Part shown: one piece after another, positions 39,488 through 48,371 of the stretch
Numbering within the stretch: the stretch's first letter is position 1
How the letters are laid out: every line of letters starts with the position of its first letter
Assembly: GCA_035571835.1 (NCBI GenBank)
Contig: DATNBU010000026.1
Span: 1-64,000, forward strand
Direction of reading: 5' to 3'
From: Candidatus Limnocylindrales bacterium
GTDB lineage: Bacteria > Desulfobacterota > Binatia > UBA1149 > CAITLU01
DNA length: 64,000 nucleotides
Translations under genes and position numbers: made by a program
The notes under the pieces: generated by a model
Databases searched by the model: none
What the model saw: only the letters and a program-made list of their open reading frames with translations
What the model was told of the DNA's origin: nothing

Positions 39488-41775
39488 GCCATGATCGAAA
39501 ACCGGGCCCGTCCCGGTTTTCACGCGACGACACCGGAGCTGTCCCGGTGCTGCTCGTCATGTTCACGCTGCTCGCGAGCGTGGCCGTTGTCGTCACCAGA
39601 GGCATTGCCGGTGCGGCCGAGCCGGCGGCGATTCCCGCTGCAACGCCCGATGCGACGCCAGCCGCAACGCCGATCGGAACGCGCGACGCAACGCCCGTCG
39701 CAACGCCCGCGGTTACGCCGACGCTCGCGCCGATCAGCATCACCGCGACGCGCTCGAGCATCCCGATCGCCGATCCGTCGGCCGCCGTCACCGAAGTCGG
39801 CGAGAGCGAGATCCGGCGATCGGCATCGCGCACGCTCGACGACCTTCTGCGGCGCATTCCTGGGTTCAGCCTTTTCCGCCGGCTCGGAAGCGGCGCCGCC
39901 CATCCGACGACGCAGGGAGTGTCGCTGCGGGGCATCGGTCCGAGCGGCACCAGCCGCGCGCTCGTGCTCGTCGACGGCGTTCCGCTGAACGACCCGTTCG
40001 GCGGATGGGTGCACTGGGACAGCATTCCGAACGAGATGGTCGAGCGCGTCGAGGTGCTGCGCGGCTCGGGCGCGAGCCTGTGGGGAAACTATGCGATGGG
40101 TGGCGTGATCAACGTGATCACGCGGCCTGCGGATCACGACGGCGGAAGTTTTCTTGCCGAAGGCGGCGAGCGCGGAAGCGGGCGCACCGAGGGATGGATG
40201 TCGCACCGCTTCGGCGCAACCTCCGTCCTTGCCGGCGGCCGCTGGCTGCGAAGCGGCGACTATCCGCTCGTGCGCAAGGACTCGCGCGGGCCGATCGACG
40301 TGGCGGGCGGCAGCGACAACGGCGTCGGCGAGCTGCACGTCGAGCACCAGGTCTCGCCGGACGTGCGGCTGCGAGTGATGGCGCGCGGATACCACGACCT
40401 TCGCGACAACGGCACGCCGTACACGCACAACGAAACCAAGAACGGATTCTTCCGCACCGGCCTCGACATCGACACGCATTCGACCGGCAAGGTCAGCGCC
40501 GACGTGTTCAGCACGGTGCAGTCGTTTTCGAGCACGTTCTCCGCAGTCGACCAGACGCGCTCGAGCGAGCTTCCGGCAAGCAACCAGTTCGACGTTCCGT
40601 CGACGAGCGCCGGCGGCTCGGTCGTATGGTCGAACCGGCTCGGCCCGTGGCTGGGGATGCGCGACCATCATCTGGTTGCCGGCATCGATTCGCTGTGGGT
40701 CGACGGCAAGTCCAAGGAGCTCGCGCGCTTCATGGACGGCGCGTTCACGCGGCGCCGCGCCGGCGGCACCAGTCAGGGCATGGGCGGCGTGTTCGTCGAA
40801 GACCTCATCGAAGTTACCGAAAAACTCGACGTCACGGCGGCGCTGCGCTTCGACTACTGGCAGAGCTACGACGGCTTCCGCCGCGAAGATGCGCTCGACA
40901 CGTCGACGAGTCTCGTCGATCGCAAGCTAGGCGACCAGACCGAAACGCTCGTCAGCCCGCGCCTCGGTCTTTCCTATCTGGTGATGGAGGGGCTCGCGCT
41001 GCGCTCGGCCATCTACCGCGGCTTTCGTGCGCCGACGATCAACGAGCAGGTGCGCCCGTTCCGCGTGCGCAACGACGTGACCGAGGCCAACGAATCGCTC
41101 GATGCCGAGAAGCTGTTCGGGGTCGAAGGCGGCTTCGACCACCAGCTCGGACCCTGGCGTTCGTCGGCGACGCTGTTCTGGAACGAAGTCGACGGTCCGA
41201 TCTTCAATGTGACGATCGGCGACGGCGGCGGCGTGGTCGATCCGTGCGGCTTCGTTCCGGCCGGAGGGGTGTGCCGCCAGCGGCGCAACCTCGGCAGCAC
41301 GCACATCCTCGGCGCCGAAGCCGAAACCTCGATCGATTTCGGCCATGGCCTGGTGGCCTCGCTCGCGTATCTGTGGAGCGATGGAAAAGTTCATTCCGCG
41401 CCCGACGACCATTCGCTGGTCGGCAACCATCTGCCGCAGGTGCCAAAGCACCAGGGCACGATCGCGCTCGACTACGACCGCAAAGGCCCGTGGCGGGCAT
41501 CGCTTCAGGTCCGCATCGTCGGCGAGCAGTTCGACGACGACGAGAACACGCGCGTGCTCGGCCGCTTTGCGGCGGTCGATGCATTCGTCGCGCGCAGGAT
41601 CGGCTACGGCTTCGAGGTTTTTGCGGCGGCGGAGAATCTGTTCGACGAAACGATCGAGTCCGGACGCACGGCCGACGGCGTGGTCTCGATCGCCGCGCCG
41701 AGAATCATCAGCGGCGGCGTGCGTTACGAGTTCGGCGCAGAGTCGGACGCCGGCGGCTCGGGAATCGTGAAATAG
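39484..41775 (+). CDS. TonB-dependent outer-membrane receptor
   Basis: The ATG at 39484 overlaps the dehydrogenase stop (ATGA) and begins a 763-residue protein. It has an N-terminal hydrophobic signal ([18 protein letters not shown]) and Ala-Thr-Pro repeats ([13 protein letters not shown]). A plug domain follows ([49 protein letters not shown]), then a beta-barrel ending in aromatic-containing GGVRYEFGA. Family members import siderophores, cobalamin, sugars or cofactors; E. coli PqqU imports PQQ. Coupling to a PQQ enzyme suggests import of PQQ or a related ligand, which is inference. Its 3' end overlaps the convergent kinase gene by 52 bp. Confidence 0.9.
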   Translation: MSHDRKPGPSRFSRDDTGAVPVLLVMFTLLASVAVVVTRGIAGAAEPAAIPAATPDATPAATPIGTRDATPVATPAVTPTLAPISITATRSSIPIADPSAAVTEVGESEIRRSASRTLDDLLRRIPGFSLFRRLGSGAAHPTTQGVSLRGIGPSGTSRALVLVDGVPLNDPFGGWVHWDSIPNEMVERVEVLRGSGASLWGNYAMGGVINVITRPADHDGGSFLAEGGERGSGRTEGWMSHRFGATSVLAGGRWLRSGDYPLVRKDSRGPIDVAGGSDNGVGELHVEHQVSPDVRLRVMARGYHDLRDNGTPYTHNETKNGFFRTGLDIDTHSTGKVSADVFSTVQSFSSTFSAVDQTRSSELPASNQFDVPSTSAGGSVVWSNRLGPWLGMRDHHLVAGIDSLWVDGKSKELARFMDGAFTRRRAGGTSQGMGGVFVEDLIEVTEKLDVTAALRFDYWQSYDGFRREDALDTSTSLVDRKLGDQTETLVSPRLGLSYLVMEGLALRSAIYRGFRAPTINEQVRPFRVRNDVTEANESLDAEKLFGVEGGFDHQLGPWRSSATLFWNEVDGPIFNVTIGDGGGVVDPCGFVPAGGVCRQRRNLGSTHILGAEAETSIDFGHGLVASLAYLWSDGKVHSAPDDHSLVGNHLPQVPKHQGTIALDYDRKGPWRASLQVRIVGEQFDDDENTRVLGRFAAVDAFVARRIGYGFEVFAAAENLFDETIESGRTADGVVSIAAPRIISGGVRYEFGAESDAGGSGIVK

Positions 41776-42938
41776 AACGTCGCGCCTTTCCCCGGCGCCG
41801 CTTCGGCCCAGATCTGTCCGCCGTGGCGGCGCACGATGCGCTCGGCTTCGGCGAGGCCGACTCCGCTTCCGGCGGCCTCGCTGCCCTCGTGCAGCGTTTC
41901 GAACGGAACGAACAGCTTGTACGCGAGCGCCATGTCGAAACCGCAACCGTTGTCGCGCACGAAGAACGCCGGCGACCCGTCGACCTCGGCCTGTCCGAAC
42001 TCGACGCACGGGGCGGCGGCGGCGCGCGAGAATCGAAACGCATTCTGGAAGAGCTCGCGCAGCATCTGCCCGATCAGACCGGCATCGGCATCCACGGTGA
42101 GATCCGGCTGGATGATCGTGTCGACGTCGTGCTCGTGCAGCTCGGCGCGAACCACCGCGACCGCATCGAGCGCGATCGCGCTCAGGTCGAGATGCTCGCG
42201 CCGAAGCGGGCGGCTCGTGATGCGCGCAAGCGAGAGCGTCGTCTCGACGAGCGCCGAAAGGCGCCGGCTCTGGTCACGGATCGTCCGGAGATGACGCCGG
42301 GTCATGTCGTCGAGCGCGGCGCCGCAGTCTTCGAGCACGATTTCGGCGTAGCCTTCGATCACGCGAAGGGGATTGCGAAACTCCTGCGAGATCGTCCGGC
42401 AGAACGATTCGAACTCGTCGCGCAGCGATTTGCGCTCGCCGATCAGCTCGAGCGCCGTCGGAATGACCGACCGCAGGTTCGCGGCATTCGGCGCGTCGGC
42501 CGCGCCTTCGGCGATGTCTTCGGTGACTTGATTGGCCAGCGCGAGGATCGCCCGTTTGTGCCCGGCCGGCGATTTGAGCACGGCACCGGTCATGTCGAGG
42601 CGCACCCGACGGCCGTCGGGCCGGATGAAGCGGCGCGTTTCGCGATAGTTGTCGACTCCGCGATCGAGGATCGACGCGGTCAGGTCGACGAGCGACGAGC
42701 GTTCGTCGGCGTCGATGAAGTCGGCGAGCTGGTGGCGCTGCAGCTCATCGGCCGTGCGTCCGAGAAACTCGCAGAACGTCGGGTTGACGTGAAGAAAGCG
42801 GCCATCGAGCGCGATGATCGCTGCGCCGATCGGAAAGCATTCGAACGCGATGCCGAGCAGATCTCGCAGCTCGTCGTCCGCCATCGCGAAGCCGCGGGCC
42901 ATGGACGAGGTCCGGAACTCTTCGGGTCGCTCTTCCAT
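41724..42938 (-). CDS. PAS sensor kinase with His-to-Gln in the H-box
   Basis: From the ATG at 42938 the protein is 404 residues; the start is uncertain (ATGs also at about 42902 and 42884). A PAS domain spans about residues 15-130 (FPIGAAIIALDGRFLHVNPT, EFLGRTADEL). The dimerisation helix has ISQEFRNPLRVIEGYAEIV: the normal phospho-accepting His is Gln185, encoded CAG. The ATPase core is intact: N-box LRELFQNAFRFS, G1 RDNGCGFD, G2 GSGVGLAEAERIV. No response regulator lies nearby. It may be a pseudokinase working through its ATPase or as a dimer partner. It overlaps the end of the TonB receptor gene. Confidence 0.87.
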   Translation of the reverse strand: MEERPEEFRTSSMARGFAMADDELRDLLGIAFECFPIGAAIIALDGRFLHVNPTFCEFLGRTADELQRHQLADFIDADERSSLVDLTASILDRGVDNYRETRRFIRPDGRRVRLDMTGAVLKSPAGHKRAILALANQVTEDIAEGAADAPNAANLRSVIPTALELIGERKSLRDEFESFCRTISQEFRNPLRVIEGYAEIVLEDCGAALDDMTRRHLRTIRDQSRRLSALVETTLSLARITSRPLRREHLDLSAIALDAVAVVRAELHEHDVDTIIQPDLTVDADAGLIGQMLRELFQNAFRFSRAAAAPCVEFGQAEVDGSPAFFVRDNGCGFDMALAYKLFVPFETLHEGSEAAGSGVGLAEAERIVRRHGGQIWAEAAPGKGATFYFTIPEPPASDSAPNS

Positions 42939-43343
42939 CTCCAAGTTGCCGACGCTGTCCACGCTTCTCCAAATTCCGGGATGCCGGACGCGAAGGTCAT
43001 CCGACCTCGACGTGGACCGTCCCGGGTCAGGCTCACGACCTGATCCCATCGAAAAACTCCCTGGCCAGAAACCGTCGATATGTGGCTGCCGCCGCGAGGA
43101 GGCATCCTCGCTGCGGGATCCGGCCCGCGTCCCACCTGCTGCGTACTCGAAAGCATGGGAACCTTTTGTGCGACACGCAAGAGGTCCTCTGCCCGCGCGA
43201 AGCCGATTGGAGGCGGCGATCACATCGGCGGATTTCCGTTGCAGTGACCTTCCCCGCAGGTTCCTGCTAGGACCGGTCGCACAGGACTCCGTGAGACAGT
43301 CGCGCCTCCCGCGCGCGACCTTGGCGGACAAAAGGAGACGCGC
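42939..43343. other. Divergent intergenic region, 405 bp
   Basis: An open frame extends the kinase upstream through here but has no recognisable domain. A weak 8-bp hairpin (GGGTCAGG / CCTGATCC, one G-T pair) lies near 43020-43045. I see no gene or recognised riboswitch; promoters for the kinase and the lipoprotein are expected here. Confidence 0.4.
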
Positions 43344-43724
43344 ATGATTCGATGCTTAGGAAAACGCAGCGGCGACAACGTACTGGGGGTCGCGGCACTG
43401 CTGGTCGCGATGGTTCTCGCGAGCGGCTGCACGCAGGAAAGCCAGAACCAGATCGGTCGTTCCATTCAGAACTGGACCGGAACCAACGGCGTGCTCGATA
43501 TTTTGGCCGGCGACAAGATCTACATGCGCTTCATCAAAATCGACAAGCTGAGCACCGCGATCGCGACCACCGGAAAGAGGGAGAAAGCCCGGCCGTACCG
43601 CTTCGGCTACGGGTATCACGACCGCAATCTGAACTACCGGATCGATCCCGGCGAAAAGAAGGTCTACTTCGAAGTCAGCGACTACTCGACTCAGTACGTC
43701 TTCTACGAAAACGACGAAGAGTAA
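43344..43724 (+). CDS. Small lipoprotein, unknown function
   Basis: The 126-residue product has AAAGGAG 7 nt before its ATG and a lipoprotein signal with lipobox LASGC at about residue 29. The mature part (residues 30-126) contains NGVLDILAGDKIYMRFIKID and a Tyr-rich tail (YRFGYGYHDRNLNYRID, YSTQYVFYENDEE). No domain is recognised. The strong start signals make the gene credible. Confidence 0.75.
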   Translation: MIRCLGKRSGDNVLGVAALLVAMVLASGCTQESQNQIGRSIQNWTGTNGVLDILAGDKIYMRFIKIDKLSTAIATTGKREKARPYRFGYGYHDRNLNYRIDPGEKKVYFEVSDYSTQYVFYENDEE

Positions 43725-43775
43725 GCGGCACGAAGAGTCGGGGGGAACTAAGGGCTGGAGAAACCGCCCGCGGCC

Positions 43776-44141
43776 TCAGTGAATGCGGACGGGCTGGTTG
43801 CCGAGGCCGCCGTTCTTCATGGCGCCGAGGCCGCCGGGCCCGGTCTGTCCGAGACTTCCGGCTCCATAATTTCCGATCGAATTACCGTGCATCTGTCCGA
43901 AGCCGCCGATGCCTTGATTGGCGGTGCCGCGGTTGTCGAGGGAGTCGTCGATGGTCGGCGGCTCGGCTTCGATCGCATCGTCGGTCAGCCCTTCGCCCAT
44001 TCCGTGCAGGCCGCTGCGCAGCTGGCTCTGGTGCTGGACGCCGAGCATCGAGGAGTCGTGGCAGCAGTGGGCAGCGGCGAGCGGCGCGCTCGCCGCAATC
44101 AGAAACCCTGCAAGCACATATATGGATATCGAAGAGCGCAT
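43776..44141 (-). CDS. Small secreted His/Gly-rich protein
   Basis: The ATG at 44141 has AGGAGG about 8 nt upstream; the longer frame has no such site. The 121-residue product has a signal peptide (ISIYVLAGFLIAASAPLAAA) and a mature part that begins HCCHDSSM. A Gly/Asn-rich tail follows (GTANQGIGGFGQMHGNSIGN). The HCCH cluster could bind metal. Function is unknown. Co-directional with the DUF2804 gene upstream of it. Confidence 0.65.
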   Translation of the reverse strand: MRSSISIYVLAGFLIAASAPLAAAHCCHDSSMLGVQHQSQLRSGLHGMGEGLTDDAIEAEPPTIDDSLDNRGTANQGIGGFGQMHGNSIGNYGAGSLGQTGPGGLGAMKNGGLGNQPVRIH

Positions 44142-44220
44142 CGTCCCGTCCTCCTTGCCCGCCTCGGGATCTTGAACGAAAGCCGGCCGCCTTGCACGCG
44201 GCGATTTCGCGACGGAGGAC

Positions 44221-45249
44221 TCACCATTTCGCATAGTGTTTCTCGGCGTACCCGAGCAAGCCTTGGACATCGACGGTCTGCCCCGTCTGCGTCACGAGCC
44301 GCCCGCGGTACCGGCCGAACATCTGATGAAAATTCGACGCGAGCAGCAGTGCGTTGAGTTTCTCGACGTGTGACCCTTCGGGGGTGAACTCGAGCTCCAG
44401 CCGTCCGTCGCTGTCGTGCAGGCTCCAGGCGTGCATCAGGTCGCGGCGGTCGTAGTCGAACGAGACGGCGCCGAGTCGATGGAGCCGGCCGTCGACCCAG
44501 AAGCAGTTTTCCGAGTGGCCGGTTTCATTGACGCCGCACGAAACGTTCATGCCGATCGTACGCCCGTCGGGGAGCCGTCCTGCAAGGCATCCCCAGTTCC
44601 AGAACGTCTCGCGGCGCATGTAACCCGCGCTCCAGTCGTTGTGCCCGAAGACCTCGTGCTCGCCGAGGTCGAGCGTGCGGCCGTCCCACCGGATCGTCCC
44701 GGTGACTCTTGCGCCGGCCGTCTTGCGGGCGAACACGAAGCCCGACGCGCCCGCGCGCGTCGAGATCCACATTGGCTGGATGAGAGGTTCCTGCTCGTCG
44801 AACACGGCATCGACTTCGACGCCGGCCGCCAGGCGCACCCACAACTGTCGCTGGCGCGGCTCGGCGGTCGCGGTCATCGCGAAATGATTGTCGCCGCTGC
44901 GGAACATGGCGCTGCCGTCTTCGGGTCGCTGGTCGAAGTGCGTTCCGAGCGCCAGCGGCGCGCGAAAGCTCCATTCGGTGAGCTTCCTGGTCAGAGGCTC
45001 GTAAAAATAAAGGAACGCCTGGCCGACCGTGCGGATGTCGATGAGTGCGCAACCGAACACGAGCGTTTCGGAAAGTGCGCCGAGAAACTGGAACTGGTGG
45101 AAGCCGAAATGCCGTGCGAGCCGCCCGCGCCGCCGGTCCATCGGCGAGCGCAGGTCGTAGTCGCGATAGTTGATCTCGGAGACGGGCTCCTCGAACACGC
45201 CGAAACGCACGTCCCCGTTACGATCGATCAGCCGGCCGCTGGTTCGCAA
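44221..45249 (-). CDS. DUF2804 family protein
   Basis: The 342-residue protein matches DUF2804 in overall pattern: an N-terminal YRDYDLRSP segment, GHNDWSAGYMRRETFWNWGC with the WNW core, GMNVSCGVNETG, and FHQMFGRYRGRL near the end. The family is uncharacterised and resembles lipocalin/HtxB-like beta proteins only loosely. Translation probably begins at a TTG at 45249, because GGAGG lies 7 nt upstream. It is 30 nt downstream of the exported methyltransferase gene, so the two are likely co-transcribed. Confidence 0.82.
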   Translation of the reverse strand: MRTSGRLIDRNGDVRFGVFEEPVSEINYRDYDLRSPMDRRRGRLARHFGFHQFQFLGALSETLVFGCALIDIRTVGQAFLYFYEPLTRKLTEWSFRAPLALGTHFDQRPEDGSAMFRSGDNHFAMTATAEPRQRQLWVRLAAGVEVDAVFDEQEPLIQPMWISTRAGASGFVFARKTAGARVTGTIRWDGRTLDLGEHEVFGHNDWSAGYMRRETFWNWGCLAGRLPDGRTIGMNVSCGVNETGHSENCFWVDGRLHRLGAVSFDYDRRDLMHAWSLHDSDGRLELEFTPEGSHVEKLNALLLASNFHQMFGRYRGRLVTQTGQTVDVQGLLGYAEKHYAKW

Positions 45250-45279
45250 GATCCGTCCTCCATGTTGTCCGCCCCGGTC

Positions 45280-46071
45280 TCAGGCCGCCGGCTTTTCGAA
45301 AACGAGCAGGAACCGGTCGGCTGCGGCGTCCGCGCACGCACTCTTCGACGTCGAGTCGGAGCGATTGCGAAGGGCATCGCTTTCGGAGACGAGCCGGAAG
45401 CCGGCGTCCTCGATTTCCTTGCGGACGGTTTTGACGTCGGCGCGGCAGAGCGCGGCCGAGCGCGCATCCTCTCCGCTCGCGCGCGCATCGACGACGACGT
45501 AGCGGCCTCGCGGCGACAAGGCTGCCAGCACCGATCGATGGACGGCTGTACGATCGATCGAGCGCCGGGCCGCGTCGTGCGACGTGCCGCGTGCGAAGAC
45601 GATGTCGATGCCCGTGACGTACGGCGGAAGCGGCGAGCCGAGGGGCAGGGCGAGCTCGGCGACGTCGGCGCCGCCCGCACCGTGCAGCCGCTTCTTCCAT
45701 GCCTCGGCCGTTGCCGGATCGATCGACGCGGGATCGTTGTTGCCCCAGACCTTGCCGAAGCGGCGCACCGCGAGCGCCAGGACCTGTGCGAAGTAACCGT
45801 CGCCCGCCGAGAGATCGACGATCCGCATTCCGCGCGCGATGCCGGACGCCCGCAGGATGGCCTCGGTCTTTTCCGGCCCGTCGCGCAGGCGGTCATCGGC
45901 CGAGCGATACTCCGAATCGAGAGCATCGCGGATGTTGTCGGCCGGAAGCGCCAGCAGGTCTTTCAGCGAGCCGGATGGCTGGGACTTCGGTACGGAGTCT
46001 TCGGCGGAAACAGCGGGAACCGCGGCGGCGAGCAGCATCACAACGACAAGAGGCAGAGTCCGCCGCAACAT
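45280..46071 (-). CDS. Exported SAM-methyltransferase-like protein (COG4798 type)
   Basis: From the ATG at 46071 the product is 263 residues with a clear signal peptide (MLRRTLPLVVVMLLAAAVPA). The mature part has a class I methyltransferase fold: motif I IVDLSAGDGYFAQVLALAV, an acidic strand, DIVFARGTSHDA and a late GRYVVVDARAS strand. Proteins of this type with export signals are known but their methyl donor supply and substrates outside the cytoplasm are unclear. It lies upstream of DUF2804 on the same strand and divergent from rarD. Confidence 0.82.
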   Translation of the reverse strand: MLRRTLPLVVVMLLAAAVPAVSAEDSVPKSQPSGSLKDLLALPADNIRDALDSEYRSADDRLRDGPEKTEAILRASGIARGMRIVDLSAGDGYFAQVLALAVRRFGKVWGNNDPASIDPATAEAWKKRLHGAGGADVAELALPLGSPLPPYVTGIDIVFARGTSHDAARRSIDRTAVHRSVLAALSPRGRYVVVDARASGEDARSAALCRADVKTVRKEIEDAGFRLVSESDALRNRSDSTSKSACADAAADRFLLVFEKPAA

Positions 46072-46210
46072 GGACCACGTATAGCGCCGGTGGCGCTGCG
46101 ACGGAACCTCCGCGGGCGAAGCGTGTGTACGGATGCTGCGCGATGCGCACCGGCGAGTGCTTCCCCGACTGAAGACCGATACAAGCGCGCGCGATCCAGG
46201 TGGCGACGTC

Positions 46211-47110
46211 GTGAGCGATCTTCGAAAGGGTTTCTGGAACGGCATCGGGGCGTATGCGTCCTGGGGAATCTTTCCGTTGTACTGGAAGCTGCTCAGCGAC
46301 GTGCCGGTGCTGCAGGTGATCAGCCACCGCGTGCTGTGGTCGTCGGTGCTGCTGGCCGGTTACGTTGCGGTGTCGGGACAGGCCGCGTCGCTTCGCGAAT
46401 CGATCCGCATGCGCGGAGTACTCGGCGTGTACGCCGTCGCGGCGATGCTGATCGGTGCCAACTGGTGCCTGTTCGTGTGGGCGGTCAGCTCGGGCTTCAT
46501 CGTCGAGACCAGCCTCGGCTACTTCATCAATCCGTTGCTCAGCGTGCTGCTCGGCGTTTTCGTGCTCGGCGAGAAGTTGCGGCCGGGACAATGGGCAGCG
46601 GTTGTGCTGGCCGCTTCGGGCGTGCTGTACATCGCGGTATCACACGGCGATGTCCCGTGGATCTCGCTGACGCTGGCGACGACGTTTGCCTGCTACGCAC
46701 TGGTCAAGAAGCGCGCGCCGCTGGGTTCGGTGCACGGCCTGACGATCGAAACCGGGCTGCTCGCGCTTCCGGCGCTCGCGTTCCTTGTATGGAACGAAGG
46801 GTCCGGCAACGGGGCATTCCTGCACCGCCCTGCGCAGACCAACGCGCTTCTGCTTGCCGCCGGCGCGGTTACCACCGCGCCGCTGCTCATGTTCGCGACC
46901 GCGGCGCAGGGCATCCCCATGCTGTGGATTGGAATCCTCCAGTACATCGCCCCGACGCTCCAGCTCGCGATCGGCGTCTTCGTCTTTCACGAGCCGTTCT
47001 CGCACGAGAGGCTGATCGGGTTTTCGCTGGTGTGGGCGGCGCTGGCGCTGTTCGCGGTGGAAGGAATCGTGGCGCATCGGGCGGCGGCCGTGGTGCCACC
47101 TCCGGAATAG
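46211..47110 (+). CDS. rarD: RarD/EamA-family transporter
   Basis: The GTG at 46211 gives 299 residues, the usual RarD length; the 26 residues upstream in the open frame are not membrane-like. Ten hydrophobic helices are present. RarD landmarks are GIGAYASWGIFPLYWKLL, VLQVISHRVLWSSVLL, GANWCLFVWAVSSGFIVETS, LGYFINPLLSVLLGV, and LWIGILQYIAPTLQLAIGVF. RarD proteins are inner-membrane drug/metabolite transporters of unclear substrate. Confidence 0.93.
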   Translation: MSDLRKGFWNGIGAYASWGIFPLYWKLLSDVPVLQVISHRVLWSSVLLAGYVAVSGQAASLRESIRMRGVLGVYAVAAMLIGANWCLFVWAVSSGFIVETSLGYFINPLLSVLLGVFVLGEKLRPGQWAAVVLAASGVLYIAVSHGDVPWISLTLATTFACYALVKKRAPLGSVHGLTIETGLLALPALAFLVWNEGSGNGAFLHRPAQTNALLLAAGAVTTAPLLMFATAAQGIPMLWIGILQYIAPTLQLAIGVFVFHEPFSHERLIGFSLVWAALALFAVEGIVAHRAAAVVPPPE

Positions 47111-47203
47111 GGATTACCGCGCTGCCGCGGAGGCATTCGTGCAACCATTTTACCGCGCGTGCCTCGGAGCGTAGGGAAAAGGCAACCGGGGCCCAGCCCG
47201 GGT

Positions 47204-47225
47204 CGATCGCGCCACGGCGCGATCG
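47204..47225 (+). promoter_or_regulatory. Hairpin just before the selenoprotein ribosome site
   Basis: A perfect 9-bp stem (CGATCGCGC / GCGCGATCG) with loop CACG ends 2 nt before the GGAGG of the AhpD-like gene. Such a position could influence translation initiation. It could also be a simple processed 5' end. Confidence 0.45.
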
Positions 47226-47237
47226 GCGGAGGCAGCG

Positions 47238-48371
47238 ATGGCATTCATTCGAATCCTTTCTCCTTCGGAAGGCGGCCCGGCGCTCGCGGCTGCGCACGCG
47301 TACATGCGCGAAGTCGGCGGAAGCGCGATGGTCGCCAACATCGTGCGTCTGTTCAGCCAGCGTCCGTCATCGATGCAGCGAATGATCCGGTCGTGGGAGC
47401 TGGCGATGTGGATGGGCGACGAGCCGCGCCAGGTTCGTGAGCTCATTGGCGCAATGGTCTCGCGCATCAACCAGTGCGTGTATTGAGAAGACGCCCATTC
47501 GGCGTTCCTGCAGGCTGCAGGAGGAGATGGTCGTCGGGTTCGGGAGCTGGTCGATGGCACCGCGAGGAGCGCGACGCCGCTCGAAGACGCACTTACGATG
47601 CTCGTCCGCCGCTCATTCGAGGCTCCCGCGCTGCTGAGCGAAGCCGATCTCGATCCGCTCCGTGAAGCAGCAGGCGATTCGGCACTGACGTATGCGTGCG
47701 TGCTCGGCGCGTTCCACTACATCAACCGGATTGCCGACCTTCTTCACGTCGATTCCGAGTTCCTGCCGGAGTCGGCGCTGCGCTTCGGATCGGTCCGGCG
47801 CATCGGTGTATTTTTCGCGACCAGGCTGCTTCGCAGAATGGATCTTCGAAATCGCCACTATACGGGGTCGTTCGAGACCGAATGTGACCGGATCGCGCGA
47901 CGCGCGGAAAAAGACGTCGACGTGCTCGCCCGCGAGCTTGCTGCCCTGCGACCGCGCCCGTGGCTCATCGAGGTCCTGCGGCTGTCTCTCGAGGAGCGCG
48001 AGCGCGCGCTGCTCGAGACCGAAGAAGTTGCGCGCGTGCACGCGCTGGTCGAAGAATTCCTTCCGCGAAACGCCGGGGAAGCCGAGGGCTTCCATCCGCG
48101 GCCCGACGATGCGCTCGAAGCGTTCGTATTTGTGGGCACTCGCTATGCGGCGCGCACCACACCCGACATGATCACGGCGCTTCGCCGCCAGGGTGCGAGC
48201 GAGCTGCGTATTCTCGACCTTGCGCACACCGTCGCCGACGCGAATCAATGGGCCAGGGTACGCCGGCTTCTCGGTCTTCCGCACGACCTGTTGACACCCA
48301 CGTGGCATCAATCGTCGACAATCACGCCGTCTTGTCCCGCGATCATCGATGTTTCAGGAGATCCCGGATGA
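47238..48371 (+). CDS. AhpD-like peroxidase-family selenoprotein, CxxU (TGA at 47484)
   Basis: Start ATG with GGAGG 6 nt upstream. The first 82 codons end INQCVY, then in-frame TGA at 47484-47486, then EDAHSAFLQAA. In AhpD/carboxymuconolactone-decarboxylase relatives this place reads VSRxNxCxYCxxAH, so TGA replaces the second active-site Cys and predicts Sec83 with Cys80. The same frame stays open for 294 codons to 48371. It keeps family features beyond the TGA: EDALTMLVRRSFEAPALLSE, LTYACVLGAFHYINRIADLL. Total is 377 residues, with a C-terminal half (from about 210) that may be a degenerate second domain lacking cysteines. A peroxide- or thiol-reductase role is likely. A one-base pseudogene or sequencing error is the alternative. 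Confidence 0.8.
47487..47523 (+). promoter_or_regulatory. Candidate bacterial SECIS hairpin
   Basis: Immediately after the TGA there are two consecutive possible hairpins. GACGCC/GGCGTT spans 47490-47506 (6 bp, loop CATTC), and TTCCTGC/GCAGGAG spans 47505-47523 (7 bp including one G-T pair, loop AGGCT). They share two bases, so the second may shorten to 5 bp. The second apical loop lies about 26 nt after the TGA and contains guanines, within the usual spacing for SelB-read bacterial elements. Structure was judged by eye. Confidence 0.5.

Noticed and set aside
42939..43331. Extension of the histidine kinase frame upstream
   Set aside because: The added 131 residues have no domain or membrane helix; homology starts with the PAS domain after 42938.
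47238..47486. Stand-alone 82-residue protein ending at the TGA
   Set aside because: It would stop inside the active-site motif, and the same frame carries the rest of the family fold downstream.
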